DNA from: Gammaproteobacteria bacterium | GTDB taxonomy: Bacteria > Pseudomonadota > Gammaproteobacteria > UBA6429 > Thiohalophilaceae | DNA: 64,000 bases | Assembly (NCBI GenBank): GCA_016194635.1 | Contig: JACQBC010000010.1 | Location: 1 to 64,000, forward strand | Direction of reading: 5' to 3' | Shown: piece after piece, positions 9,227-18,608 of the stretch | Position numbering within the stretch: position 1 is the stretch's first letter | Layout of the letters: each line of letters begins with the position of its first letter | The notes under the pieces: model-generated | What the model was told of the DNA's origin: nothing | The model's database searches: none | Seen by the model: only the letters and a program-made list of their open reading frames with translations | Program-made: the position numbers and the translations under genes

Positions 9227-10561
9227 CTATTGTCGAATCGCCCAAAATTCCAATTCCAAGCCGGGGAATTCACCCCCCACGTGGACCGCGAAGCCACCCG
9301 ATTGACTCAGTTCTTTCCACAACGCGTTATTGCGCTCCAATTCAAAATAAGAGTAACCCGCATGAAACGGCACTTGTCGCGGCGCCACGGCCAGGGCGCG
9401 GATCGGGATACCCGGCATCGCCGAGGTAATCAAGGTGCGGATCCGTTCGACCGTGCCAATTTTAATTTGCGCCGGGAGTAACGAACGCAAACTATTCTCG
9501 GGTATATCCGCGCGCGCGGCCAACACGAACATGGCGCCGGTAAGCAAGGTGCGATCGGGGATCTGCGCCACACGAATACCGTAACGCTTTTCTACCAAGG
9601 CGAGTGCAATCGCGTTTTGTTCGTACACCATACTCAAGCCTTGGCGTATAGCTGCCATTACCGGCAGAAACGTCACATACAAATTGTCATGTAGATAGGG
9701 CGGGAAAACCCCTGGACGTTTGTTCTTAGTCACAAAAGTCGATAACTCTCCTCCCATCTGTACCAGCTCTGAAAATAATTTGGCCGGATGCAAGCCTTTT
9801 AGCTGGGTTAAATGACTGATCAAGGGTTCCCAGCGATTAACCAATTGCAGCAACATGTAATCGGCAATTTCGGCGGTACCGCCGCGATTGGTATCCGCCA
9901 GGCGTCCGGCGATGGATTCACCACGGTGATGCAACAGCCCGACCAGTTCGGAGATAAAGCCAGAAAGCCGCAGCGAGGCATTACAGTCCAAACAGGTAGG
10001 AATATATTGATTATCCAACAGCACATTTTTATCTTCGCGCGCCTCGGATATCCGCGTCAGGCCGATACAGACATAACCGCTTTGGTCGTCAGACTCCAAT
10101 AATATGCGCATGCGTAAGCGAGCGACATTAATGATAATCGGATCACCGCCTTCCAGCGTTACATCCCGGGTTTCAAGTTTAGAAGCATAAAAACGCGCCG
10201 TGGTTTGCGCGTCTTGCTCGGTTAATACATCGACCGCGCCCGGACGTTTGACCGGTAGTGCCAGGTAGACAATTTTATTATGCGTATTCACCGGCACATC
10301 AAACACCGGCGGAGGCTCGTCCTTATCCGGAAAGCTAAAAGGCGTACCGTCAGGAAAAACACCGCTGCCGGTCAGCACTGAGATCTTTCCCAGTTTTAAT
10401 AATTGCTCATCGAGCGTATAGTCATGCACCCCCCAACCATAGGCGCCAAAAGCCGAACATTTTCCGTCGACAAACCGCTCAAAATAGCGTTCTTGCTGCT
10501 GAAAATGCTGCGGGTTAAGAAACATCCCCTCTGACCATACGACTTTATTATCTAATGACAT
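9227..10561 (-). CDS. tssK: T6SS baseplate protein TssK
   Basis: The protein has 444 residues and starts with the highly conserved NKVVWSEGMFLNPQHFQQQERYFE motif of TssK (ImpJ/VasE). TssK is a trimeric cytoplasmic adaptor linking the TssEFG baseplate to the TssL/TssM cytoplasmic domains. The length is normal and no internal break is visible. It is followed within 17 bases by tssL and preceded by tssJ with a 51-base gap, consistent with a single transcript. Confidence 0.96.
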   Translation of the reverse strand: MSLDNKVVWSEGMFLNPQHFQQQERYFERFVDGKCSAFGAYGWGVHDYTLDEQLLKLGKISVLTGSGVFPDGTPFSFPDKDEPPPVFDVPVNTHNKIVYLALPVKRPGAVDVLTEQDAQTTARFYASKLETRDVTLEGGDPIIINVARLRMRILLESDDQSGYVCIGLTRISEAREDKNVLLDNQYIPTCLDCNASLRLSGFISELVGLLHHRGESIAGRLADTNRGGTAEIADYMLLQLVNRWEPLISHLTQLKGLHPAKLFSELVQMGGELSTFVTKNKRPGVFPPYLHDNLYVTFLPVMAAIRQGLSMVYEQNAIALALVEKRYGIRVAQIPDRTLLTGAMFVLAARADIPENSLRSLLPAQIKIGTVERIRTLITSAMPGIPIRALAVAPRQVPFHAGYSYFELERNNALWKELSQSGGFAVHVGGEFPGLELEFWAIRQ

Positions 10562-10612
10562 AGTGTTCGTCCAGTAGTGTAATTTAATTATGCTATTAGG
10601 AACGGCGCGCGG

Positions 10613-11110
10613 TTATTCCTTTACAAGATTCAAGGTGTCGCCCGAGATACGAATAGTGGCCGACGAAGCGATGACGTTGTGCGGCACAATCGGGATAATC
10701 ACCCTGAAATTTGAATTTTTGTATTCTAAGAACTCGGCAAACAATCCCACGTACTTGGTGTTCTCGTCGAGCACAAAACTCACTTCATAGTCTTCACCGG
10801 GTTTGATGCGTTTTAAACGCTGTTTGGCCAACATATCCCCTCCCAAGATTTCCTTATCGCGTTCGAACAATTCCAAAAAACCCGCCTTGGCGAAGCTCTT
10901 GGTCGATTTGAGTTCGTATAAACGGATAAACAGCGGCGCGGGGGTTTTTTGGTCATCGGGATTGATATCGGACTCAACTTTAAAGGTAAGTTTTAAATCG
11001 GTATCCAGGTTGAAAAACTTTCCAACACTGCCATTGACACTGCTACACGAGCTAACAAACCCTAGCAATAATCCAATACAAGCCAGTTCAACAATTTTTT
11101 TGAGATACAT
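10613..11110 (-). CDS. tssJ: T6SS outer-membrane lipoprotein TssJ
   Basis: The start at 11110 (MYLKKIVELACIGLL...) is chosen because AGGAG lies five bases upstream and the resulting N-terminus is a proper type II signal peptide ending in the lipobox VSSC. The upstream in-frame ATG at 11137 would add nine polar residues. The mature protein of about 145 residues is a beta-sandwich transthyretin-like fold typical of TssJ/SciN (LKLTFKVESDINPD, APLFIRLYELKSTKSFAKAGFLELFERDKEILG, EDYEVSFVLDENTKYVGLFAEF). TssJ sits at the outer membrane inner leaflet and binds the TssM periplasmic tip. Its presence separates this cluster from the Agrobacterium-type systems that lack it. Confidence 0.93.
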   Translation of the reverse strand: MYLKKIVELACIGLLLGFVSSCSSVNGSVGKFFNLDTDLKLTFKVESDINPDDQKTPAPLFIRLYELKSTKSFAKAGFLELFERDKEILGGDMLAKQRLKRIKPGEDYEVSFVLDENTKYVGLFAEFLEYKNSNFRVIIPIVPHNVIASSATIRISGDTLNLVKE

Positions 11111-11145
11111 TTTTACTCCTGATGTGTGCGGTTTCAAACAATTGA

Positions 11146-12672
11146 TTATTTTTCTCTTTGTTTAGCCTTTCTCGACATATGCAATTTCTGTAATTGGTTT
11201 TCATAGGCTTGTACAAAATCGTAGCCAAAGAGACTTTGAAAGGAATTATCGAGATTATCCACCAACTCCTTGTGATATTCTTTATACGCGTCCCAGTTTT
11301 TGCCCTTCTGCCCCACTTTTATCACTCCCGCCTTGCGGTATTTTTCAAACCGGCGTTCGAGATGGTCTGGGTCAAAACGATCAATCATGCCCTTAAAAGC
11401 GGCCTGCACCCCCGCCAACACCGCCACCTGATGTTCGGCGATGCCCTGAAACCCTTCCCGTACCGCCTCGATGGGTTTTTGATAGGCTTTGTTGTCCTTG
11501 ATAAACATATTTTCCATGGCGTCGTCCATGTTGGCGGAAAATTTTAAGGGGTTGTTCTCCACCGGCTGAATCGTTGTCACATTGATGCGGAATTCTTCCT
11601 TGATCTTCTTCCGGAAACCCAATACCTGCATTAAACCGCTCATGGTTTCGAGCACCAGTTCGCCGGCAATCTGGGTGATTTCCAGTATTTTTGGTTCGCT
11701 AAGATTCCATTTGGTCAAACCCATGGCCTCGATTAACGCCTTATCGTGTTGGTGTAATGCGCGATTTGATTTGAGCGGTGGCGGCGAAGGCTGGGATTGT
11801 AAGGTATTCAATTGTTGTTTTAACAGCGCAACATCACGCAGCAACCGCTGGTTTTCTGATTCTAATTCTTGGATTCTTCGTTCCGCGTAAGGATCACGCG
11901 GTGGGGGCCTTACCACAAACTGTTCACGTGGTGGCGGATCATAGGACGGTTTTAGCGCGGGTTTCACCGCGGGTTTTTGTTCGGGCGCGGGATCGTCGTA
12001 CCAGTTTTCAGGAATTACGTTGCGATCAGCGGAAACTATTCCTGAATTCTCAGGTATCCCGCGTGGAAAAGACACCGGTTCCAACGTCGGATCAAAATGA
12101 TCCTGTTGAGTGCGGTTAAAGGCGGTGGCCGGCGGGTAACCTCCACCCGCATAATCACTTCCCCCACCGAGTAATTTCAAGGGATCCTTCTCACCTTGAT
12201 CATCCGGATAATAGGCGTCAGCCGGCGGCATACCATCGGGCAGTGGCGCGGGAAAGGGATCGTGCGCCAGTCCAGAGCCACCCCCGTCAAACGGCGCGCC
12301 GGGGTATGCAAAGGGATCATCGGTAGAAACGGGATTGATACTGCCCGTGCCGCTGATGGAATTGACCATGAATTCGTAATCACTCAGGGAAAAACGATCC
12401 CCGCTGTGCAGCAGTATTCTGTTGCCATTACCCACGGGGGTTGTTGAACCGTTATAAAACGTGCCATTGGTACTGATATCGTTTAAATAATACTGTCCTC
12501 CATCCCATACAATTTCGACATGTTTCGATGAAATATAACGCTGCGGATCTTCTACCACCCAAGCATTGTCGTTACCACGGCCAATGGTTCCCCCCTGTTC
12601 ATCAAACACCTGGCGAGATTTGGTGTTAGTAACATTCGCGGGTGATTTTGTAATTGTGATCTCAATGGGCAT
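11146..12672 (-). CDS. tagH: T6SS FHA-domain protein (TagH/Fha)
   Basis: The product has 508 residues. The N-terminal forkhead-associated domain (about 5-105) shows the phosphothreonine-binding residues: GRG at 31-33, ISSKH at 47-51, and STNGTF at 67-72. A Pro/Asp-rich low-complexity linker (about 115-270) and a short coiled coil (ELESENQRLLRDVALLKQQLNTL) lead to the C-terminal TagH/VasC domain (about 310-505; FRKKIKEEF...NNPLKFSANMDDAMENMF). Fha is the substrate and scaffold of the PpkA/PppA switch. It is the first gene of the leftward operon, so its upstream sequence (12673 onward) carries that operon's promoter. RBS quality is modest. Confidence 0.93.
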   Translation of the reverse strand: MPIEITITKSPANVTNTKSRQVFDEQGGTIGRGNDNAWVVEDPQRYISSKHVEIVWDGGQYYLNDISTNGTFYNGSTTPVGNGNRILLHSGDRFSLSDYEFMVNSISGTGSINPVSTDDPFAYPGAPFDGGGSGLAHDPFPAPLPDGMPPADAYYPDDQGEKDPLKLLGGGSDYAGGGYPPATAFNRTQQDHFDPTLEPVSFPRGIPENSGIVSADRNVIPENWYDDPAPEQKPAVKPALKPSYDPPPREQFVVRPPPRDPYAERRIQELESENQRLLRDVALLKQQLNTLQSQPSPPPLKSNRALHQHDKALIEAMGLTKWNLSEPKILEITQIAGELVLETMSGLMQVLGFRKKIKEEFRINVTTIQPVENNPLKFSANMDDAMENMFIKDNKAYQKPIEAVREGFQGIAEHQVAVLAGVQAAFKGMIDRFDPDHLERRFEKYRKAGVIKVGQKGKNWDAYKEYHKELVDNLDNSFQSLFGYDFVQAYENQLQKLHMSRKAKQREK

Positions 12673-12972
12673 AAGACGCCAACCTGTTGCTTTATATAAT
12701 GCAAATTTTGCAGATTCATTCCAATGTTAATTTATATCCTTGAGATTTTGCGCTGTCAGTATACAAGCCTACCCACGACATTAACAGCTACCGGCCAGAC
12801 ACACCCGGACCCTCCCCATGCGGTGTGACCCCGTCAGCGCAGCCAACATCTTTACCGGGGTCTCATCAATAATATTAGTGTGGTATATGCCCGGACCCAT
12901 GCTGTCTGAAAGTGAGTGTATTTTAGTCACTTCGGCCTGATGCCGGGAATACGCCGACAGGTTTTACTGTAT

Positions 12973-12991
12973 TTTTAGAACAGTTCTAAAA
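12973..12991. promoter_or_regulatory. 19-bp perfect palindrome, candidate operator
   Basis: TTTTAGAAC-A-GTTCTAAAA is a perfect 9-bp inverted repeat with one central base. A second inverted pair overlaps it: ACTGT at 12966-12970 and ACAGT at 12980-12984. The size and symmetry fit a dimeric transcription factor site. It lies almost midway between the two T6SS operons, so it could control both. No regulator gene in the window can be assigned to it. Confidence 0.5.
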
Positions 12992-12994
12992 TAG

Positions 12995-13019
12995 TTCACA
13001 AATATTTACGCCTTGTGAA
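12995..13019. repeat. inverted repeat TTCACAA-N11-TTGTGAA
   Basis: A perfect 7-bp inverted repeat with an 11-base AT-rich spacer lies three bases to the right of the 19-bp palindrome. It may be a second protein site or a half-turn-related extension of the first. It has the half-sites of a CRP-type box in the opposite orientation (TCACA...TGTGA rather than TGTGA...TCACA), so I do not call it a CRP site. Confidence 0.35.
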
Positions 13020-13279
13020 ATCCATACTAACCACCCTATACCGAATCTAACGGAATAACAGCGCACGCCGCGATTGTATTGTCGTACAAATTATTATAAA
13101 TTCGACACTTAAAATAATTATTAAAGAAAATTGACGAGGTTGGAGGTTTTGACCCAGCCGTCACTGCGGATTGCAGCACACAACTAGAGACACGGGGCCT
13201 GGATTAATATGTACCAATCACGCATCAGGGGATCTGAACTGTATATACTACAAACCCAAACTACCGTTAGAGAATAGCA

Positions 13280-14425
13280 ATGCCTTCACCCACAGTCTTC
13301 GATATCACTAGCCTGTTAGAACCGATTGCGGCCGATAGCCCGGCGGGTGCCGACGGTAGAAAGGATCAATCCCCCAATTCAAATTATTCAACGATCCGTG
13401 ACGCGCGTAAATCCGCCCGCGCCATGGAACGCATGAACCTACTGGAAGGGGACGAAACCAAGGCCGATGGAAATCGGCAGAAGGTTTTAGAAAACTGGCG
13501 CAAGGTTCTCGAGCTCGCCCCAAAGATCCTTAAAACCCAATCAAAAGACATCGAAGTCACCTGCTGGTATATCGAAGGCTTGATTAGAAAAGCGGGGTTT
13601 GCGGGATTACGCGACGGCTTGTCACTCTTACGTCAATTCATTGAACGTTTCTGGGAGTCGATGTATCCGCTCCCCGACTCCGAAGGTGTAGAAACCCGCG
13701 TAGCCCCCATCGCCGGACTCAATGGAGAAGGCGGCGAAGGTGTTCTGCTGGCCCCGATACGCAGCACACCAATTACCGAGAATCATCCCCCCGGCCCGTA
13801 TTCGCTGTGGCAGTACAAACAGGCGGTTGAGGCAGACCGGGTCCTGAAGGATAAAACCCAGCCGGGGCTGACAGCCACCTCCGAATATTCATTGGCGGAT
13901 ATTAAACATGTCGTCAACCAATCCAGCGAAACGTTTTACGGCAACTTATACGATGATATCACCGCCTGTATTAACGAAATTCAGCAAATGGGCCAGCTGT
14001 TGGACGGACATTGCGGGACCCAGCTCTCACCCCCGACCAGTAACATCACCGCCTTACTCACGGAGATACTCGATGCACTGCGGCATGTCGCGAAACATAA
14101 ACTACCCGTCCCCGTCAATGAGAGCGACAATTCCTCGGCAAATCCCGCGTCCGCCGACAGCGCCAGCGGAATCGCCACCGGGCCGATTAAATCTCGAGAC
14201 GAGGCGTTCCGCCAGCTAAACCAGATATCACAATTTTTTCTGCGCACCGAACCCCACTCGCCAATAGCCTATGTGATCGATAAGGCGGTTAAATGGGGTA
14301 ATATGTCGCTGGGAGAATTGATCACTGAGTTGATCCCGAACGCCGATTCACGCACGACCTACACTTCGTTAACCGGTGTAACAAGTCCCGAGCAACTCAA
14401 AACACCCGGTGGCGACCAAGCATGA
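13280..14425 (+). CDS. tssA: T6SS protein TssA (ImpA N-terminal family)
   Basis: The product has 381 residues. The N-terminal ImpA_N domain is recognisable (FDITSLLEPIAADSPAGADGR, followed by the charged RDARKSARAMERMN, then WRKVLELAPKILKTQSKDIEVTCWYIEGLIRKAGFAGLRDGLSLLRQFIERFWESMYPLPD). The C-terminal part is shorter than in the long E. coli TssA and includes AFRQLNQISQFFLRTEPHSPIAYVIDKAVKWGNMSL, as in the short TssA class that assists sheath and baseplate assembly. It is the first gene of the rightward operon, 63 bases ahead of tssB. Confidence 0.92.
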   Translation: MPSPTVFDITSLLEPIAADSPAGADGRKDQSPNSNYSTIRDARKSARAMERMNLLEGDETKADGNRQKVLENWRKVLELAPKILKTQSKDIEVTCWYIEGLIRKAGFAGLRDGLSLLRQFIERFWESMYPLPDSEGVETRVAPIAGLNGEGGEGVLLAPIRSTPITENHPPGPYSLWQYKQAVEADRVLKDKTQPGLTATSEYSLADIKHVVNQSSETFYGNLYDDITACINEIQQMGQLLDGHCGTQLSPPTSNITALLTEILDALRHVAKHKLPVPVNESDNSSANPASADSASGIATGPIKSRDEAFRQLNQISQFFLRTEPHSPIAYVIDKAVKWGNMSLGELITELIPNADSRTTYTSLTGVTSPEQLKTPGGDQA

Positions 14426-14488
14426 TTCGCTACTTTTAACGAGCACTTATCACACATGGTAAAACAGAAACACTAGGAGGAAATTTTT

Positions 14489-15013
14489 ATGGCAGAAAGC
14501 ATTAATGACAAACTGAAACGCGTAAGGAAGCCCAGAGTTCATATTACCTATGATGTCGACACCAACGGTGTTGTTAACGAAAAAGAAATACCTTTTGTGA
14601 TGGGCGTAATGGGTGACTATTCAGGTGACAATGACCAGAAGAAACCGTTAAAAGATCGTAAATTCGCCCAGGTGGATCGGGACAATTTTAACGAGATGAT
14701 CGACAAGATTGCTCCACAGTTATCCATGAAGGTCGATAACACCTTGGAAGGTGATGGCAGCACAATGCAGGTTGCGCTTGAATTCCATAACATGGAAGAT
14801 TTTGAGCCGCATAAAATCGTCGAGAAAATCGAGCCACTGCGGGCATTATTAGAAACCCGCAACAAGTTGCGCGATTTACTCACCAAGGCGGATCGCTCCG
14901 AAAAACTTGAGAACATACTTGAACAAGTCTTGAGTAATACCAAGGCAATCTCCGCACTCTCCGGCGAACTGGGCGTGGACACAGCCGCCGACAAAGATAA
15001 AGGTGACAAATAA
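14489..15013 (+). CDS. tssB: T6SS sheath small subunit TssB
   Basis: The product has 174 residues, the normal length for TssB/VipA. It shows the conserved start [56 protein letters not shown] and the C-terminal [22 protein letters not shown]. It pairs with TssC to build the contractile sheath. A strong ribosome binding site (AGGAGG, 14474-14479) precedes the ATG, which fits high expression of the sheath. The stop codon TAA shares its last base with the ATG of tssC, so the two are translationally coupled. Confidence 0.97.
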   Translation: MAESINDKLKRVRKPRVHITYDVDTNGVVNEKEIPFVMGVMGDYSGDNDQKKPLKDRKFAQVDRDNFNEMIDKIAPQLSMKVDNTLEGDGSTMQVALEFHNMEDFEPHKIVEKIEPLRALLETRNKLRDLLTKADRSEKLENILEQVLSNTKAISALSGELGVDTAADKDKGDK

Positions 15014-16497
15014 TGAGCCCAAAAGAGCAAGCTGAAAATCAAGAGACGAAAACCGAAGAAGTCAGTTTTTTGGAACAGGCGATTAGCGCGACCAAGCAAA
15101 CCCCACGGGATGAAACCGAGGAGTTATTAAAAACGCTGACCCGTGAGGCCATGAAAGGCACGGTCAAATGGGATAAAAACCTGACTGTGACCATCAATGC
15201 CGCGATCAGCGCCATTGATAAGGTGATGTCGAAACAACTCGCCGCCATCATGAAACACGAAAAATTCCAAAAATTGGAAGGTTCGTGGCGTGGCTTGCAC
15301 TACCTGGTCTCGAATACCGAAACCAACAACAAGCTGAAAATTCGCGTGATGAATCTCAGTAAAAATGAACTCAAGCGCGATTTGGAAAAAGCCGTGGAAT
15401 TCGACCAAAGCCAGACGTTCAAGAAAATTTATGAAAGTGAATTCGGTACGGCGGGCGGCGAGCCCTACGGTGCGATCATTGGCGACTACGAGTTTTCCTC
15501 ACACCCCGACGACGTTAATTTATTGACTAATATGTCGAATGTGGCCGCGGCGGGGTTCTGTCCGTTTATTGCCGCGGCTTCACCGCAAATGTTCGGCTTT
15601 GAGGATTTCACCGAGCTGTCCAAACCGCGGGATTTGGAAAAGATATTCCAATCCGCTGAATATATAAAATGGCGTAGTTTCCGTGACAGCGAAGACTCGC
15701 GCTTCGTAAGCCTGGTCATGCCGCGTGTCCTAGCGCGGCTGCCCTATGGCAAATCCACTAAACCGATTGAAGCCTTTAACTATGAAGAAGGTAATATCGA
15801 CAGTTACGGCCGTCCGTTGAAAAACGACCACAAGGATTATTGCTGGACCAATGCGGCCTATACCACCGGTGTGGTATTAACCCGTGCTTTCTCCGAATAC
15901 GGCTGGTGCACCAGTATCCGGGGCGCGGAAGGTGGTGGTAAAGTCGAAGGCCTGCCAAGCCACGTATTTATCAGCGACGACGGTGACCAAGATCAAAAAT
16001 GCCCAACCGAAATCGGTATTACCGATCGACGCGAGGCTGAATTGAGTAATCTTGGATTTTTGCCCCTGTGCCATTATAAAAATACCGACTACGCGGTATT
16101 CTTTGGGGGTCAAACCACGCAAAAACCCAAGAAATACGACAATCCGAACATCACCGCGGACGCGGCGATTTCGGCGCGCTTACCCTATATGTTGGCCACC
16201 TCGCGTATCGCGCATTTTCTGAAGATCATGGCGCGCGATAAAATTGGCAGCTTCATGGAGGCTCCGGAAGTTGAAGCTTGGTTGAATCGTTGGATTGCGA
16301 AATATGTCAATAATGCTCCCAACCCCACCGCCGATATGAAGGCGCGTTATCCACTCGCCGATGCCAGGATTCAAGTGAAAGAAGTGCCAGGTCAACCCGG
16401 CGTCTATAGCGCCATTGCCGAACTGCGCCCATGGTTGCAAATGGAAGAATTGACCACCTCGTTACGCTTGGTGGCCAATATTCCCAAGTCGGGTTAA
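15013..16497 (+). CDS. tssC: T6SS sheath large subunit TssC (first copy)
   Basis: The product has 494 residues of the EvpB/VipB family: [81 protein letters not shown], and a C-terminal [48 protein letters not shown]. It forms the outer sheath with TssB and presents the site for ClpV recycling. It is coupled to tssB by start-stop overlap and is the closer match to canonical TssC of the two copies in this operon. Confidence 0.97.
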   Translation: MSPKEQAENQETKTEEVSFLEQAISATKQTPRDETEELLKTLTREAMKGTVKWDKNLTVTINAAISAIDKVMSKQLAAIMKHEKFQKLEGSWRGLHYLVSNTETNNKLKIRVMNLSKNELKRDLEKAVEFDQSQTFKKIYESEFGTAGGEPYGAIIGDYEFSSHPDDVNLLTNMSNVAAAGFCPFIAAASPQMFGFEDFTELSKPRDLEKIFQSAEYIKWRSFRDSEDSRFVSLVMPRVLARLPYGKSTKPIEAFNYEEGNIDSYGRPLKNDHKDYCWTNAAYTTGVVLTRAFSEYGWCTSIRGAEGGGKVEGLPSHVFISDDGDQDQKCPTEIGITDRREAELSNLGFLPLCHYKNTDYAVFFGGQTTQKPKKYDNPNITADAAISARLPYMLATSRIAHFLKIMARDKIGSFMEAPEVEAWLNRWIAKYVNNAPNPTADMKARYPLADARIQVKEVPGQPGVYSAIAELRPWLQMEELTTSLRLVANIPKSG

Positions 16498-16551
16498 TTT
16501 CACTGTATTTGCGAGCAACGATTTCAAGGATGAGATCGTTCTGCTGCCACG

Positions 16552-18087
16552 ATGTCCACGCCACTGCAACCATCATCCTCGGCACCACCCGGCTCAACCA
16601 CACGTGCGGATGGGCTGACGGCAATACTCAGCCGCGATGCCTATATTATTGACATTAGGCACTTTATATCTGAAGACGACCCCAACAAGGCACTGGAATA
16701 TTGGTTAGACCACCGGGTCGCGCGCGATGTCGCCACCAAGACTCCGCGCGCTGTCGACAATGTCCTGCTGCGATCGATTGCCGAGATTGATGAACTTATT
16801 AATAGCCAATTAAACGCCGTCCTCCATCATCCCAAATTTCAAAAGCTAGAGGCAACCTGGAGAAGTACCTGGTCATTGGTGCAGGAAACCGACGGCGCGC
16901 AAAATATCAAAATCAAACTGCTTGACATCAACTGGGCTGAAGTATCGAAAGACATCAGCCGCGCTTCAGAATTTGATCAAACCCAATTATTTCAGAAAAT
17001 TTATAATGACGAGTACGGCACTCCCGGCGGAGAGCCGTATGGCGTGCTGATCGGCGATTACGAAGTCAGCCATCGACCCTCCGATGAACACCCGTACGAT
17101 GACACGTCGACGTTGGAAGGTCTTAGTCAAATCGCGGCCGCGGCATTCTCGCCGTTTATTACCTCGGCCTCCAGTAGTCTATTTGGGATGGAGGATTTTT
17201 CCCTGCTGGGTCAGCCGGTGAACTTGGAAAATATATTTTCACAAGCCGAGTACATCCGCTGGCGGGCTTTGCGGGAAAAACCCGATAGCCGTTTTATTGG
17301 CATCACCCTGCCGCGAATCTTAATCCGACGCCCCTACCCCACGACGCCCGGAAGTTATAAAGGAATTTATTTTTATGAGCAATGTTCGCAAACCCAACGT
17401 AGCCATTATTTGTGGGGCAATGCGAGTTACGCCTTCGCGCGGATATTAATCCGAGAGTTCAGCAGTGTCGGCTGGTTTGGGCATATTCGCGGGGTACCGC
17501 GCAACCAAATGTCAGGAGGGCTGATGTCTACTCTGCCGGTGGACTGTTTTGGCACCGATATGGAAGGCATCGCCCATAAACCGGTCACTGATGTCATTGT
17601 TACTGACGCAATTGAGAGAGAACTCAGTGAGTTAGGCTTTATTCCGCTATGCCAATGTTATAACTCACCCTACGCCGCGTTTTATAACAATCAATCCGTG
17701 CAACAACCAAAAACCTACGGTTCGGGCGATGCCCGGATTAACGCGAAACTTTCCGCCATGATCCAACATATTTTATGCGCCTCGCGGATTGCGCATTATA
17801 TTAAGATCATGATACGCGACAAAGTTGGATCATTTATTTCCGCCAGTGAATGTGAATCGTTTCTCAAGCGCTGGCTCGATAAATACACCACCAGCCAAGA
17901 AGACCTGGATTGGAATGAACAATCCCGCTACCCGCTGCGCGAAGCCGCGGTCCAAGTAAAAGAACATCCGCACAAACCGGGGCAATACGTCTGTGTAATT
18001 CACCTACGGCCGCATTATCAGCTCGACCATATGGTCTCGGAACTGGAGTTAGTCACCGAGTTGGCATCCATCGGGATAAAAGCATGA
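16552..18087 (+). CDS. tssC2: TssC paralogue (second EvpB-family sheath protein)
   Basis: The product has 511 residues and aligns along its whole length with the preceding TssC (EYGTPGGEPYGVLIGDYEVSHRP, SRFIGITLPRILIRRPYP, AAVQVKEHPHKPGQYVCVIHLRPHYQLDHMVSELELV). It is clearly diverged and carries an extra N-terminal segment of about 60 residues (a Ser/Pro-rich start, then an ILSRDAYIIDIRHFI helix). It is not a recent duplication. Tandem tssC genes are known from imp-type clusters (impC/impD; tssC41/tssC40 of Agrobacterium). The role of the second copy, a mixed sheath or a baseplate-proximal ring, is not settled. It is 54 bases after tssC and overlaps tssE by an ATGA junction. Confidence 0.93.
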   Translation: MSTPLQPSSSAPPGSTTRADGLTAILSRDAYIIDIRHFISEDDPNKALEYWLDHRVARDVATKTPRAVDNVLLRSIAEIDELINSQLNAVLHHPKFQKLEATWRSTWSLVQETDGAQNIKIKLLDINWAEVSKDISRASEFDQTQLFQKIYNDEYGTPGGEPYGVLIGDYEVSHRPSDEHPYDDTSTLEGLSQIAAAAFSPFITSASSSLFGMEDFSLLGQPVNLENIFSQAEYIRWRALREKPDSRFIGITLPRILIRRPYPTTPGSYKGIYFYEQCSQTQRSHYLWGNASYAFARILIREFSSVGWFGHIRGVPRNQMSGGLMSTLPVDCFGTDMEGIAHKPVTDVIVTDAIERELSELGFIPLCQCYNSPYAAFYNNQSVQQPKTYGSGDARINAKLSAMIQHILCASRIAHYIKIMIRDKVGSFISASECESFLKRWLDKYTTSQEDLDWNEQSRYPLREAAVQVKEHPHKPGQYVCVIHLRPHYQLDHMVSELELVTELASIGIKA

Positions 18088-18581
18088 GCCGGGTGGATTC
18101 AAAAAAATTGCTGCGCCCCTCCGTTTTGGATCGCTTGATCGACAACGACCCGCAAAACCAATCCGAGGTTGACGTCGGACGCCAGCAACAGTCCAAACAA
18201 TTACGCGACAGTGTTAAACGCGACCTGGAAAATCTACTCAATACCCGTTTTAGCGTCACTTCCCCGCCTGAGGAATTAACCCAGCTGGAAAAGTCCCTGT
18301 TTAATTACGGCTTGCCCGACCTTGCCACCCTGAATATTTTAAATATACACGCCCGCAACGAATTCTCCCTTCGGCTCGAGCGGGTGCTCGCCGAGTATGA
18401 ACCACGGTTCAAAAGTATAAAAGTAAACTACATTGAAAATAAAGATAAGGCCGACCGCACCTTACGTTTTAGGATCGATGCGGTTATTTACGCGGATCCA
18501 CTGCCTGAGATGGTGGTGTTCGATTCGGTGTTAGAATCGATTACCCGCATGGTAACGATTAAGAACGTGTCCCACGGATAA
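18084..18581 (+). CDS. tssE: T6SS baseplate protein TssE (gp25-like)
   Basis: The product has 165 residues of the gp25/lysozyme-like family without a lysozyme role. Recognisable parts are PSVLDRLIDNDP near the N-terminus, LRDSVKRDLENLLNTRF, LFNYGLPDLATLNI, and the C-terminal beta strands TLRFRIDAVIYADP. It starts the sheath on the baseplate. The ATG overlaps the tssC2 stop (ATGA), showing translational coupling, and tssF follows 27 bases later. Confidence 0.95.
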   Translation: MSRVDSKKLLRPSVLDRLIDNDPQNQSEVDVGRQQQSKQLRDSVKRDLENLLNTRFSVTSPPEELTQLEKSLFNYGLPDLATLNILNIHARNEFSLRLERVLAEYEPRFKSIKVNYIENKDKADRTLRFRIDAVIYADPLPEMVVFDSVLESITRMVTIKNVSHG

Positions 18582-18608
18582 ACACGCCAATGAGAGCGCA
18601 TTATAATT

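Larger units (their letters stand above)
12673..13279. promoter_or_regulatory. divergent control region between the two T6SS operons
   Basis: These 607 bases separate the leftward fha and rightward tssA starts. No plausible gene is seen. The left part (12780-12950) is GC-rich. The stretch 12960-13135 is AT-rich and carries two inverted repeats listed separately, followed by GGTTGGAGGTTTTGACCC around 13138. I could not find a convincing -35/-10 pair or a -24/-12 sigma-54 site in either direction. It must nonetheless hold the promoters for both operons, since every other gene boundary in the locus is tight. Confidence 0.7.

Noticed and set aside
12966-12984. Gammaproteobacterial LexA box (CTGT...ACAG)
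   Set aside because: The spacing is nine bases instead of the required eight, and the arms overlap a longer palindrome that explains the symmetry better.
12995-13019. CRP/FNR binding site
   Set aside because: The half-sites are in the wrong orientation (TCACA...TGTGA) and the spacing is eleven bases.
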